Source of the DNA: Emmonsiellopsis sp. PD_33
Lineage: Eukaryota > Ascomycota > Eurotiomycetes > Onygenales > Ajellomycetaceae
Reading direction: 5' to 3'
Length of the DNA stretch: 64,000 bases
Assembly: GCA_032988165.1 (NCBI GenBank)
Contig: JANTQF010000046.1
Location: 1 to 64,000 of the forward strand
The notes beneath the pieces are model-generated. The model saw only the letters and a program-made list of their open reading frames with translations, did no database searches and was not told the DNA's origin. Positions 32,203 through 43,800 of the stretch are shown piece by piece; the first letter of the stretch is position 1, and each line of letters starts with the position of its first letter. A program made the translations under genes and the position numbers.

Positions 32203-33346
32203 TCAAAGATCCCGAAACTCAACCCACGTCTTCATCTTCGCCCTCACATGATCCCCATACACAACCTCCCCCTCCGCCCCATCCGCCTCCCCATCCACCG
32301 ATCTAACCACACACTTCTCCCCCGGCTCAAAGAAAAACGGCACACTAAACCTGCCAAACACCTCACCCTCTTCTTTCGCCGGTGCACGCACCCGATGCAT
32401 CGTCGCCACAAACCGTCTGCCAGAAACCTTCGCCATCAAGTCTCCGATATTCACCACAATCGACCCAGGCACATATGGCGCCGCAACCCAGCTACCAGCT
32501 GAGTCTCGCACTTCGAGACCGCCGGTGGCATCCTGGTGGAGCAGGGTGAGGATGCCGCTGTCAGTGTGTGGGGTGCAGCTTAGCTTTACGCTGTCCTGTG
32601 GGGTAGTTGGGTTTGAGGAGGGGGAGGAGGAGGGGTTGGTGGGTGGGTAGTGTAGGAGGCGAAGTGTGCTGAGAGAGTCGGCTAGATAAGGGGAGAAGAA
32701 GTTGGATTCTTTTCCCAAGGAGATGGCGAGGAGGGAGAGAATGGTTGCGGAGAGGGATTGGAGTTCGTTGTGGAGTTGTTCGAGGCTGCTGCGGTGGCGG
32801 AAGATATTGGGCGCGGGCCAGACGTTTGGTTCAGAGAGGATGAGTTTGCTTGTGGCATTTGGCTTGGGGTTGACGGATGTTGAGGATTGTGGAGTTGCAA
32901 CGCGATTTGGGGTCCCAATTTCAAACCCCTCCTTGAGATTATCTGTTGCGAGATCTGGCTGGGTGGGGAAGTATCTAGTTGTCAGGTATTCATCAGCTCT
33001 CTCACTCACTGAAAAGCCCAACCAAATGGCGAGAGCTAGTTATTAGATACGCTCAATATAGGTGAGCAGTTTACCCGCGGTAAGTGTTCTGGTTGTTCTT
33101 CTGGAAACTCTTTTTCGCCAACTTCATCTTCTCCTCGTCCGGGATGGCGAAGAACTCTCTTGCTAGCCTGAAGATGGCTTCATGATCAAAGCTTAACGGG
33201 TGATTGACCAGGTAGGCGAAGCCAGTCGTTGCGAAGACGTCGTATAGCTGACTTGCCAGGCCGGCCTGCTCCTCCTTACTCATTCCCTGGGGGGAGCTGA
33301 GAAGGGTCAAGTCGACGATGGGCAGCGAGGAGAAGCTGGTAGCCAT
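32203..33346 (-). CDS. 2-oxoglutarate/Fe(II)-dependent dioxygenase
   Basis: Isopenicillin-N-synthase-like oxygenase, substrate unknown. Two exons: 33346-33075 and 32974-32203, 347 residues. The ATG at 33346 (MATSFSSLPIVDL) has good context; another sits four codons upstream. Seen: the N-terminal DIOX_N segment with GFAYLVNHP and FFAIPDEEK (about 40-80), and in the core the metal triad TPHTDSG near residue 229 with the distal His in ATMHRVRAP near 284. The cosubstrate-binding Arg is in GRFSVPFFFEP near 301. A proline/serine-rich insert (NPSSSPSSNPTTP) precedes the HTD motif. All active-site residues are present. There are no cluster genes beside it, so a primary or detoxifying role is as likely as secondary metabolism. 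Divergent from eL33. Confidence 0.9.
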
Positions 33347-34055
33347 GGTGGTTATCAATTTAAAAATGGAGCTCTATAGTAATCCGCTACTATGTTCCAG
33401 CGCAGAAAATAGAGAAAATGACCAACTGCGTCTTGCGGTCGATAGTGTCGAGAGGAGAAAACACTCCCGCTGAGACGAAGTGAGGGCACACAGCGCCATA
33501 ACCGAGTGTGCCGGTCCTGCCACGCCGTCTTCTGCCGCTGCTTAGAGCTTTGGTGCGAGGAGACCTGCCTTCCCCGCATTGAGAAAGTATATCCAGTTCT
33601 ATTAGTAATAGACGAGGTCTGAGAAGTAAGACAGGATCATTGTAGCTGGTCAGCAGCTAAACATCTGAGCTAAGCATGGCACGATCCCTGCGTTGGCCCG
33701 AAATGCCTGGTGGATGAGGTCGACAAACGCAAAGTAAGCGACGTCGTCGACAGAAAGTTTTGTCAGAGTTCGATATCACGTGACAGCGCTGGCTGCCCCA
33801 CACCCAAAGCGGTTAGGCGGCTGGCGTGTTAGGGCTCGCTAACCGATCCCATGCCGGATTGGGACACTCGCACCACCACAGACCGACGACGTCTTTTCGC
33901 TCCCTCGATTTCAGTCAACAACGACAACGACGACCAACGATCCACCCAACCCCCCCTTTCGAAAGAAAAAACCCGCCCGTGTCGACACTGCTTCGCGGGG
34001 CTTGTCTTCTTTTCGCTGTTCATTTCTCGCAGTCACAGAATTTCGAACGCCCGTC
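33347..34055. promoter_or_regulatory. Divergent upstream region, dioxygenase/eL33
   Basis: About 709 bp. CACGTGAC occurs at 33777-33784. The eL33 side has a pyrimidine-rich leader. A minus-strand frame at 33355-33579 has no recognisable content. Confidence 0.45.
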
Positions 34056-34844
34056 ATGCCTTCGGAACAGGGTCACAGACGTGAGTGCGCTCCTTTTTAC
34101 TCTGGTGTGCGATGTCGCTGGGAGAACTGGGAGAACTGGGTTTTGTGGGAGGATGCATAGTTGCACTATACTGTGTGTGCGATGCGGTGGATTTGGTTGC
34201 TGGGATATTTATATACTGTGGTTATTGGGATTTGTGCGCTAACCTATATCTTTCTTGATAGTTTATGTCAAGTAAGCCGATACCTCTTCCTCGCGAATCC
34301 CCTGATACTGTGTGCCGGAGATTTGGATTGTGTGGGAGTTGTTCCGGAGACGATGCTGGGATGGACATGGATATCTAAGGGCTGGTTATGAAACATCGAA
34401 ACAAGAAACTGACGGAATTCGATCTAGGGGTCGGCACCTGAGCTACCAGCGCGGCAAGCGCGTCACGAACCCCAACACGAGGTACGCCTTATAATCCAGT
34501 TTTGTCCATATGTGGGATAAACGGCTGACATGGAGGACAGTCTTATCAAGCTCGAGGGTGTCGATGATTCCAAGGCTGCCAGCTTCTACCTCGGAAAGAA
34601 GGTTGCGTTCGTTTACCGGGCCAAGCGTGAGGTTCAGGGTTCCAAGATCAGAGTTATCTGGGGCAAGGTCACCCGGCCACACGGTATGTGCAGATCAGGT
34701 GTCCGCGTTGAAGGAGATGGACACGATACTAAACCACGAAAAACAGGCAACTCGGGCGTCGTCCGCGCTCAATTCAGACACAACCTCCCCCCCAAGTCCT
34801 TCGGTGCCTCCGTACGGGTGATGCTGTACCCTTCGTCGATCTAA
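34056..34844 (+). CDS. RPL33: 60S ribosomal protein eL33 (L33/L35a)
   Basis: Structural protein of the cytosolic large ribosomal subunit. Five exons: 34056-34080, 34262-34271, 34428-34481, 34541-34683 and 34747-34844, giving 109 residues, the usual length. The protein reads MPSEQGHR-LYVK-GRHLSYQRGKR-V-TNPNTS-LIKLEGVDD, then FYLGKKVAFVYRAKRE, IRVIWGKVTRPHGNSG and SFGASVRVMLYPSSI, matching eL33 throughout. The second exon is only ten bases (encoding most of LYVK), flanked by good GT-AG borders. Many introns in the first half are usual for fungal ribosomal protein genes. All phases agree. Confidence 0.95.
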
Positions 34845-36220
34845 ACGTGTTGATGGATCCGGGGTCGGTCTCCGCCTTGGGTGGTGGAAAGGGCGGTTGT
34901 GGGATTGTGCGGGAAAATGCCGGAAAGCGGTTAAGGGGGCGGACAGGTCTGGTTGTGGACAGGGTTTTTACAAGAGGGCGAAGAAAATAGGGGAAAGGGA
35001 GGAGGTCCGAAAGGGGAAAAAATACAATGCTGGGGTTCAAAACGGGCTTCTGCACCCTTTCCCCCTTGTTGATTTTCGAGTTTCCCGATGTTGTGGCCCC
35101 GCAACATGGCCAGTCGATAGAAAAGGCGGAATGCCTGAGTTTGCTTAATATGTTTTTTTAGTCAGCGCGGCCTCCCGCCCCCCGCGAAGGAGGAGAGGTG
35201 GCATATGTTTGTTCAGCATGGCAGCTTTTCCTGGGACTGCTCCGATATGGAACCAAATGAAACCACAAAAATCCCAAATTCAAGAACTCCAGGAGTGCAG
35301 AACTGCGGTGTCTATGTTGTATGTAGATGGTGTCCAAGCACAAGCCCGATACATAGTTTATGATGCCTTGGAATTCGGCAGGCGAGCCGAGCCGTGTCCA
35401 CAGCCCTGTAATCACCTGACTGTCGCGCTAAGTAGAAGCCACCGCCGTAATTAATACACGGCCATACGTCAATTCAATACGGCTCTCCACCCAATAATCC
35501 CCCGCAGCCCAGCCTCGCGCGCCCCGCCCAGCCGGAGCATTTCGTCACCGCAGGTACCTCACTGCCGAATGTGGCTGGGAGTGACAGCGCGACGAGAGAG
35601 ACCGCCTGGCTGCTCCCTGCGGCTTGCGTGGCGGCGGGCGTATTGGGGCGTATGCATGTATCAATGACCACATGCCGGCCAGCGCACTCCGGATCTTGCC
35701 AACATCCAGGCCAAGAGGAGCAATATCCCAACAGTGAACACCCAACACCATGCCCACCACTGCCCCGTTGCTGGTCTCTACGCCATTGACCTGTTTCCCT
35801 CGTTAAGCCTCCCCGTCTGCCGCCCAGCAATCCCATTCTTGTCATCGTCACAGGCCTGCGTTGGATATCTGATATCTGAGACATGTCCCACTGAGACTTT
35901 GCTTGCCAATCCCTCCAGCCTATCGCCACCACCACTCCCTGAAATCTAGCCATTTTACATGTCTGGCCATCGTCCTGCTGCCTGCTAATCAGGTTCTGCT
36001 GACTTTTCATCCCCCTCCTTCGTTCTGAGACCTTGCGCGCCCTGACCCTGGCCATTGGCGCCCTTCGCATCCGAGGCCAAGTCAAACACTCTCCGAAACT
36101 CCCGGCTCCTTTGCACCCCACCGTTCTCTCTCTTTATATTTGATTACCGCGCTTCATCGATCAATCGATCGATCTCTCTCTTGTATCCCTTCAGTCCCCG
36201 GATAATACACAGCGGACGCC
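34845..36220. other. Intergenic region
   Basis: 1.4 kb. A 215-codon minus-strand frame (35474-36121) has high Gly/Arg/Trp content, no domain and lies in the leader of the next gene; I do not call it. Right part (36100-36220) is pyrimidine-rich promoter/leader with ATCGATCGATC near 36162. Confidence 0.5.
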
Positions 36221-37693
36221 ATGGCAGTCCCGGAAGCCCAAACAAACACCCCTAGACACGGCCGTGTCCTCAGCTTCAGCAGCAACAAGTCGGAGAAAAC
36301 ACACAAAAGCAGGGGCTCTGGTCAGAAGATCCATTATACGGAATCGCCCAAGGAGAAGGAGGCGAACAGGATACACACCCATGCTGACCCTACTCTTGCC
36401 ATGAACGAGCTACAGCCATGTGAGTTGCTTGTAGATATCTGGCGCATATGTATCTAGGGCGACTACTGATCATTTACAGCGGCAATCGCATTGCAAAAGT
36501 CAAATTTAGAATCCCTGCGATCTATTCAACACAAAGATGTATACGGCAATCCAATCAGTATGTTTCTTTGTTTACTGTCTTCTGTTTTGCGCTCCTCGTC
36601 GCGCTGTGGTTAGGTCTGTGTCACTCATCCACAATTCATAATGCAGCCGATCCCGACCTATCCAATCCGACACGCCATCGTTTCGAGCGTCCTTTAGATA
36701 CGATCCGGTCGTTCGAAGCAGCCATTGACGGCCATTATTCGAACCGGGGTTCATCCTTTAACCGACCAGGTAAATATTTACCAACCTAGACCCCATATAT
36801 CAAATACCTGTGGCTAACAATTGGTTTTTAGACGAAAGTACGTATGGCGGTTACAGCCGGCGAAGCAGTTATTTTGCAGGTGCGGAAATCCTTATCCTTT
36901 ATTCATCACTGGCCCCATCCGGAGTATATATTCCGCTGTCAGTGCTATGGGTCCGCCAAGACTAACCCCACAGACGCCTCTAGATCGAGGAGGGCCCAGC
37001 TACCAAAACCGCGGCTACAATGAACAAGCCAACTACTCTTCAAATTACCGCCCAAGCCAGTCGAGACCTGACAGTTATGCCGAGAGTCATAGTGGTGGAT
37101 ATTACAATCAATATAATAACAATAACTACTATGGCAACAATGGCTACCCACCTCGCGTCCCTCGCCACGGAGCAGCACGCACAAATTCCGACCAGCAAAT
37201 GCATGGATACAGCAATGGCCAGGGTTACTATCCGCAGCAGGGGCAGCCGTATCCACCAAACGATAGCTACGCGTCAGGCTCCGGCTCCGCATCCGGCAAC
37301 CATTCCAACGACCAATTGGCCAACTACACCGGCCCGAGTTCCGTGAACAGCTCAATGGACCGTCTACAGCAGCAGCAACAGCAGCAAAAACAGGAGGAGC
37401 AGAAGCTGCAAGAGGCGTATGGGTTTAATGGATTCGGTGGGGCACCAGACCTCGAATACTCCCAACAGCCAGGTAATGGGTATTACCAGGAGGAGTCGAG
37501 TAATGCGTTTGACAATCACCCTCAGAATGGCGATGGCTATAGCAGCCAGGCATTTGCACCGCCTGGCGTACCCCCGAAGGATTCCCGAAGTGGTGGGCTA
37601 CCTAGCAGTCCCGCAATTACGCGCAAGGAAGCCCCAGCTCCCCCTCCTCCTGAGAAAAGGAAGAGTTGGTTTAAGAGGTTGTCGAACAAGTAA
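36221..37693 (+). CDS. DUF2406 domain protein
   Basis: Fungal-specific DUF2406 family; function unknown. Five exons: 36221-36419, 36480-36557, 36647-36769, 36832-36879 and 36984-37693, giving 385 residues. The signature spans the exon 1-3 joins: DPTLAMNELQPS, then LESLRSIQHKDVYGNPI, DPDLSNPTRHRFERPLDTIR and SFEAAID. The acceptor of the last intron is placed at CCTCTAG (36983), because CACAG nine bases earlier breaks the frame and lies too close to the branch point CTAAC. The final exon is Tyr/Asn/Gln/Ser-rich (many YNN, NYY), with a Q8 run near residue 275, and ends in a polyproline-basic tail APPPPEKRKSWFKRLSNK. This basic-aromatic end could bind membranes (inference). Confidence 0.85.
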
Positions 37694-38352
37694 TTCTTGA
37701 TTGATTATCATTACCCCTGCCTGTGGTACATCCATCGATCCATGATGCATAGCTACGAAACGACGCCACGAAAATCAATACCCCAAAAGAAAGAGAAGTA
37801 GGGGCAACCAGCCATATCACATACTTACTACCAAATGGGCAAATATTTCGGAACGGATATACCTCTTTTTTTGTTTTTGTGTTTTTTTGTCTTGTTTTGT
37901 CATTCTTCTGACCATTTTTTTCTTCCGCTTATTTGACTTTACCGGACATATCCTCGTCACTCACGCATTACGCACCCACATTCCCTTACTACGAAAATTT
38001 ATGCGAGCGATTCACACCATATCCGCTCAACACACAATCATTTCGGCGCTCTTCATTTCATTTCTTTTTTTTTTTTTGCGTAATTACGAAGGACACACGC
38101 CACTACTACACGGGAAAAGATGGAGGTGATGACACGATGAAAACGTAATTGATGTCTGGTATATGAAGGAAGGGTAGGGAGGATGACATATATCAACGGA
38201 GGCCAGTCAGACAGGACAGTGGGCGTTGATACTATGGATGGGATGGAGTCATTTTTTCAAGACACAATATGTTGTTGATTTTGATTCCATTTGATTGGGT
38301 TTGGTTTTTTCTTTATGATGGGACGGGATTTTTTATGCTATTTCCTTTGGTG

Positions 38353-38383
<31 letters not shown>

Positions 38384-39210
38384 GCTTTATTGATGTTAAG
38401 AATGCGATCTATGTAATGAATATCCCTACATAGGGGAATATGAAGAAGGTACACATGGTATCTATGTATGTATGTATGGTGTCTGTTTTGAATTTCATCA
38501 TTACACTTTGCTTCTCACTTCTTACCTCTTCTGCTTGATCTGATTGAGTTTTGAATTTTAGGACTTGCTAGGTCCATTTCTCCCTATTTTCTCGCATCGT
38601 TTGATGTTCAAGACCAATCTATGTACATATGGTGTTTGCTTGTCTGTATCTATCTATCTATAAATATGCATTATCTTTTCATAAAAAACAGGACTCAGAT
38701 TAATCCATTAAACTAAAAGCCTCATTCATAATTTATGAAATATCACTCTCTGGTTACATTGGTCTCTTTCCTTCCCTCCCATAGTTATCTGTTTCATTCC
38801 TGCTCACCTACCTCTCAATACATCACAAGTGAGCGGTTAGATATTTAAAAACCAAACACACAGCCAAGGGGGTGGGATGGGCATACACTTTATATCGTTA
38901 CCGACAGGTATTATTATTATCATGTCCATGATGAGATCCCTGCCCATCTGTCTGTCCTTCCTCTTTCTTGCCCATGTATTTTATCCATATATAGTTATAG
39001 TCATACAGACACATCCTTTTCTTCCCTATTTAGTATAAGAAATAAGTCATTCTTTTCAAAAAAGAGAAGAAAAAAACATAACTAATTCCAATCAACTCCA
39101 ATTCTACTCAATTGAAATTCTTACCCCCTCCCTCCTCAAAAACCATACACGTACACATCCATACGTCCTAATGATAAAAACACATACACCCACACGCTCC
39201 CAAACCCCAC
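37694..39210. other. Intergenic region, T/CT-rich
   Basis: 1.5 kb between convergent genes. Long T-rich runs, TATGTATG and TCTATCTATC simple repeats (38463-38480, 38648-38663). Nothing coding recognised. Confidence 0.6.
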
Positions 39211-39901
39211 TCACTGCCCCTTCTTCCCCTCACCCACCACCACCACCCCCTTCCTCCTCCTCTCCTCCGCCTCCCGATCCTCCCGATCCTCCCTCATCGC
39301 AACAACCACATACCCAATCAACACCAAGTTCGCCGTAAGCGCCGCGCTGGCGCCGGCGTACGTGGAGTTTCCTATCATGTGGTTGTGTTATTATATCATG
39401 CATGCATGAAAGGGATGTTTTTAGGGGGCCGAGGAGAGAGGGATTTACCTTTAAACAACATATTCACGCTGGAAAAGTATACGCCCAGCGGGGCGCAGAT
39501 CATGGCTGCGGTGAAGAGGAGGAGTTTTAGGAGGACGTCGCTGTTGGTGGGTTGCGGGGGTTAGTTTTTATGGGGTTATGGATGTAGGTAGGCAGCTGGG
39601 TAGCTAGCTACTTGTTGAAACTGTGGGCGGTATCCATATCATACTAACTACTGGTGGTGGGTAGAGATGGTGGACGAAGGATACGCGTGTATCTAATCCA
39701 TCCATCCATCATCCATATATGCATGCACATGCATGCATGTAACGAAGAAGAAGGAAGAAAGAGATTCATTGGAACTTACGAAGGGACGGCGGGGGCGCTA
39801 TTTGCTTCTCGCTGGACGGGGGGGAGGGGGGTTCGCTTTTCCGGCTCGGGGGTTGCGGAGAGGGTTTGCTCCTTCGCGCTGGGGGTGCGGCGGGTTGCCA
39901 T
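39211..39901 (-). CDS. VMA21: V-ATPase assembly factor Vma21
   Basis: ER membrane protein required to assemble the vacuolar ATPase proton-translocating sector. Three exons: 39901-39780, 39540-39449 and 39371-39211, giving 124 residues. Seen: a polar N-terminus (about 1-41), first membrane helix LLKLLLFTAAMICAPLGVYF (about 45-64), the loop SSVNMLFKGNSTYAG that is diagnostic of Vma21, and second helix ALTANLVLIGYVVVAM (about 82-97). The cytosolic tail is acidic-basic (REDREDREAEERRRK) and ends GKKGQ. Known: Vma21 keeps a C-terminal dilysine retrieval signal; here lysines are at positions -4 and -3 if GQ follows, i.e. a KKxx fit. Divergent from FUN30. Confidence 0.9.
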
Positions 39902-40800
39902 TGTTTGGGGGGGGTTTTGCTTGTGGATAGGGTAAATGGGGCGTGGAGAGAGAGAATTGTTGTATAACTAGTATTCAATGCAGTGTTTTGGAGGGGAGTG
40001 GTTGTTGATGGGAGGGATGGGCGGGTGGATGGATGGATGGATAAATGTCGTCACTGGCGTGACTGGTGTTTGATTTTAGGGGTTGATTTTGGAGATGGAA
40101 AGGTATGTATCTTGGAAATTTGTACTTTTGGAACTTATGGTTAGTCTAATAGGTGGAATATTACTAGATTCTGTTGTAAAATTATTTTCTTCTATTCTAT
40201 TTGCACATTGCTGTCTGGGAGGGAGTCAGAAATTTATATATGTTTTCCCTATGAACTTTTTTCTTGAGGGGTATCCTTGCGGTAGTATATAAAAGAATTG
40301 GTCTACTAAATGCCTCCTGCACATTCAATTCTGTGTATCCATAGGTTTGTCCAATTCTTAGAAAGATAGGTTTCCTAGCAGCATATTGCTCGTCTTTTCT
40401 GTCGTTGACGTCGAGCAAGAATTGCGGAAGCTAGAAGGAGTAACACGTGACATCATGACTTGCTGAGTCATTAGTTTGTTATCTTATCGCCACGTGACCG
40501 CGGCATTAAAGTTTCCCCGACCAAGGCGCGTTTCCCCATTTGACGCGAACGAAGCGCGGCACATCGCATCTTGCAAACCCTCGTCGTCGCTGGTTTTCCT
40601 CCGACTTCTCCTGATGCCACTCCGCCTGCACCTACAAGGAGCTGGCTGTGTTTTTGCGTAGGGAGTCTGGCTCTCTCACCTTTGCCATCCCCACAGCTCT
40701 GCGGGAAATATACTTTTCTCCTCTTATCTGGACTTGAACAGCTAAAATTTCGTCACTTTTAATTTGTCGGAGCTCCAGAGAGCAACCCGTTCCGCCCACC
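39902..40800. promoter_or_regulatory. VMA21-FUN30 divergent upstream region
   Basis: 899 bp. Contains CACGTG at 40444 and 40491, a TGAGTCA (AP-1/Gcn4-type) at 40464-40470, and near the VMA21 side repeated GGATGGAT at 40029-40040. The 15-mer TATCGCCACGTGACC (40485-40499) is shared with the DUS2 promoter. Confidence 0.55.
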
Positions 40801-43800
40801 ATGGAGGAGCTTGTCCCCGATACCCCCCTTCGCAACCCGAAGGCTGTCCAGTCCTCGTCTCCTGTGGAATCCGACATCGAGGATGAGGGCACCTACAACG
40901 AGACTGTTGCGACAGTACCTCTCCACCAGCCTGCGCCGCCCACCCAGCCATTCACTCAAAAGGCTACCCAGCCCACACAAATAATTGACCGAAACCTCAC
41001 CACACACACAATCCCCCCCTCTGCTCAAGATACCGCCGTCGTCCAGGTCGCCACGTCCTCCCCTCTCGCCCCCAAGACCACCACCAGTCCTTTCTTTGCT
41101 CGCCCCGGAGTCTTGTCGAGCTCCATGGCCCCCGTTGGTACCCAGTTTCGACCTCCAGCCATGGCGCAAGTTCCAATAAAGCGGGCTCCGGCTATTGATC
41201 TCGACGATGATGGTCCGACGTACCGTGGTGGATCTTCAGACGAAGATGATATTCAGTTTGTGGGGACAACGGATATCAAACGATCCACGTTTGCGAAGAA
41301 CTCCCGGCCTCGAAGCCCGGACAAGGAGCGCATTCTCGAGTCTCCCGCTGCTGCGAACAGTGGTATTAATAAATTTAAGGAGATAACCGCGTCTGCCTTT
41401 TACAACCCGGCAAAACGACTTTCAACCGGTGATATCGACGCCAGGTCTCCTAAAAAACCCCGCCACGATCAATCTGCCCTGGACGCCATTGACGATTACA
41501 TGATAAGGCAAAAGGTTCAACGTATTCTGGCTGTCTTCCCGGATAAGTCTGTCCAGTTTGTGGTGAACACACTTATAGCGAAACGGGGGCATTATGAGGA
41601 TACCATGGACTATATTGGCAGTCTTGAGGAGGACAAGCCTAACGAATCGCTTTCTGATGACGAGTTAAGCCTTGATCGCACTATCCCTATTGTAGCTCCC
41701 GCGAAACAGGAGATCAAGTCACAAATTCGTATTCAGGACAAATGGAAGTCTAGCCAACGGCCACCACAAAGAACGGGGTCTGACCGGGAGGTTTCGACTT
41801 CGGCTCCAAGGAAACGCCTTATTAGGGGGACTAGAACGCGTTCGGGTTCCCCTGTCTCTAGACAGTCTCCCGCTCCCGCTCCTCCAACGAAGAAACCTGG
41901 AAGACTTATAAGGGGTAGGAAAGGTCGTCCACGCTCCCCGTCTGCGTCTCCGGAACCACCTGCTATCGAGATCGACTCCTCCGAATCTGATCAGCCTAAT
42001 GATTCCGACGATGATGGTGTGCTGGAGACAAAGGTTCTCAAGTTCTTCAACACTTGTTCTGTGGCCGATCTTTCCGATATTGCAGAAATCACAGAAAGTA
42101 TTGCCACCACTATCATCTCGAAACGACCATTTAAATCTCTAGATGTCGTTCGTCAAGTCACACACGAGGACCAGAGTGCAACGAGTACAGCCAAACCGAA
42201 AAAATCTTCCAAGAAACCGATCGGGGACAAGATCGTTGATAAATGCCTTGATATGTGGACCGGCTACGAAGCCGTCGATGCTCTTGTCTCGAAATGCGAG
42301 GAGTTGGGCAAGCCAGTCGCCAACGAAATGAAAAAATGGGGAGTGGACATATTCGGCGCTAAGACAGAAGGCGAACTGGAAATCGTTTCTTTGGAAAGTA
42401 AATCGGATGGGAACCATGATTCTGGGATTGGCACTCCTTCGAGTCGTCGCTCATCGAGTGTGGAGGACGATGAACCCAAGAGCAATTTACGAAAGAAGCA
42501 GCAATACATCGGCCAGCCAGCGATCATGAGCGAATCGATGACAATGAAGAATTACCAAATTGTCGGCATCAACTGGCTTAGCCTCCTTTTCGAACAGAAT
42601 TTGAGCTGCATCCTCGCCGACGATATGGGATTGGGAAAAACCTGTCAGGTCATTGCTTTCCTCGCGCACCTCTTCGAAAAGGGGGTAAAAGGGCCCCATC
42701 TGGTGGTAGTGCCGTCGTCGACTTTGGAAAATTGGCTTCGCGAATTCTCTGTCTTTTGCCCGACACTTAATGTTATGCCATACTACGCTGATCAAAAGGT
42801 GCGCGCAGAAACTCGCCAGGATATCGAAGCCAGGAGGGATGAGATCAACGTCGTGGTCACAACGTATACCATTGCCAAAGCAAAGATCGACGCCTCCTGG
42901 CTTCGCACCATGGACTTTTGTGTCTGTGTGTACGATGAGGGACACATGTTGAAGAGCAGCAAATCTGTGCTCTACGACAAGCTCATCCGCATCCCGGCCC
43001 AGTTCCGACTGTTACTTACCGGCACTCCGTTACAGAACAACTTACAAGAATTAGCTTCACTACTTGGGTTTATCCTCCCATCCGTATTCAGGGAGCGTAA
43101 GACGGAGCTTGAATACATTTTTAGAGCCAAAGCTAGGACTGTGGATGACAGCCATTCAGCACTTCTATCTACCCAACGAATCGCCCGTGCGAAGTCTATG
43201 CTTACGCCATTTGTTCTGCGCAGGAAGAAGCATCAGGTGATCGATCTACCACCGAAGATCGCAAGTGTCGAGTACTGCGAAATGAACGATGCCCAAAGGG
43301 AGATCTATACGCATGAGGTAGAGACAGTACGGCAACTCATCGCAGACCGGGCCGCCGGGAAGAAGGTTGGAAATAAATCTGCCAATATCCTCATGAAGCT
43401 ACGCCAGGCCGCTATCCACCCCCTATTCTACCGCCGTCTATACGACGAGAAGACCCTGAGCCGAATCTCAAAGGCTTGCATAAAAGACGATCAATGGGCA
43501 GCCTCGGATCCGGATCAGATATTCCTCGAGCTCAAAGCATACAGCGACTTTGAAATCCACACATTATGCGAAACAAACCCGACCCACCTCTCCAAATTCG
43601 TCCTCAAGAATGATGAGTGGATGGAGTCCGGCAAGGTACAAAAACTCTGCGAACTCCTCAAACGGTTTAAAGAAAACGGAGACCGCACCCTCATTTTCTC
43701 CCAGTTCGTCATGGTAATGAACATCCTCGAGCACGTCCTCCAAACGTTACAAATGCCCTTCTTCCGTCTCGACGGTACGACGAGCGTTGATATTCGCCAG

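Noticed and set aside
35474..36121. 215-codon minus-strand frame
   Set aside because: Composition is biased and no family or splice support; it lies in the leader of the DUF2406 gene.
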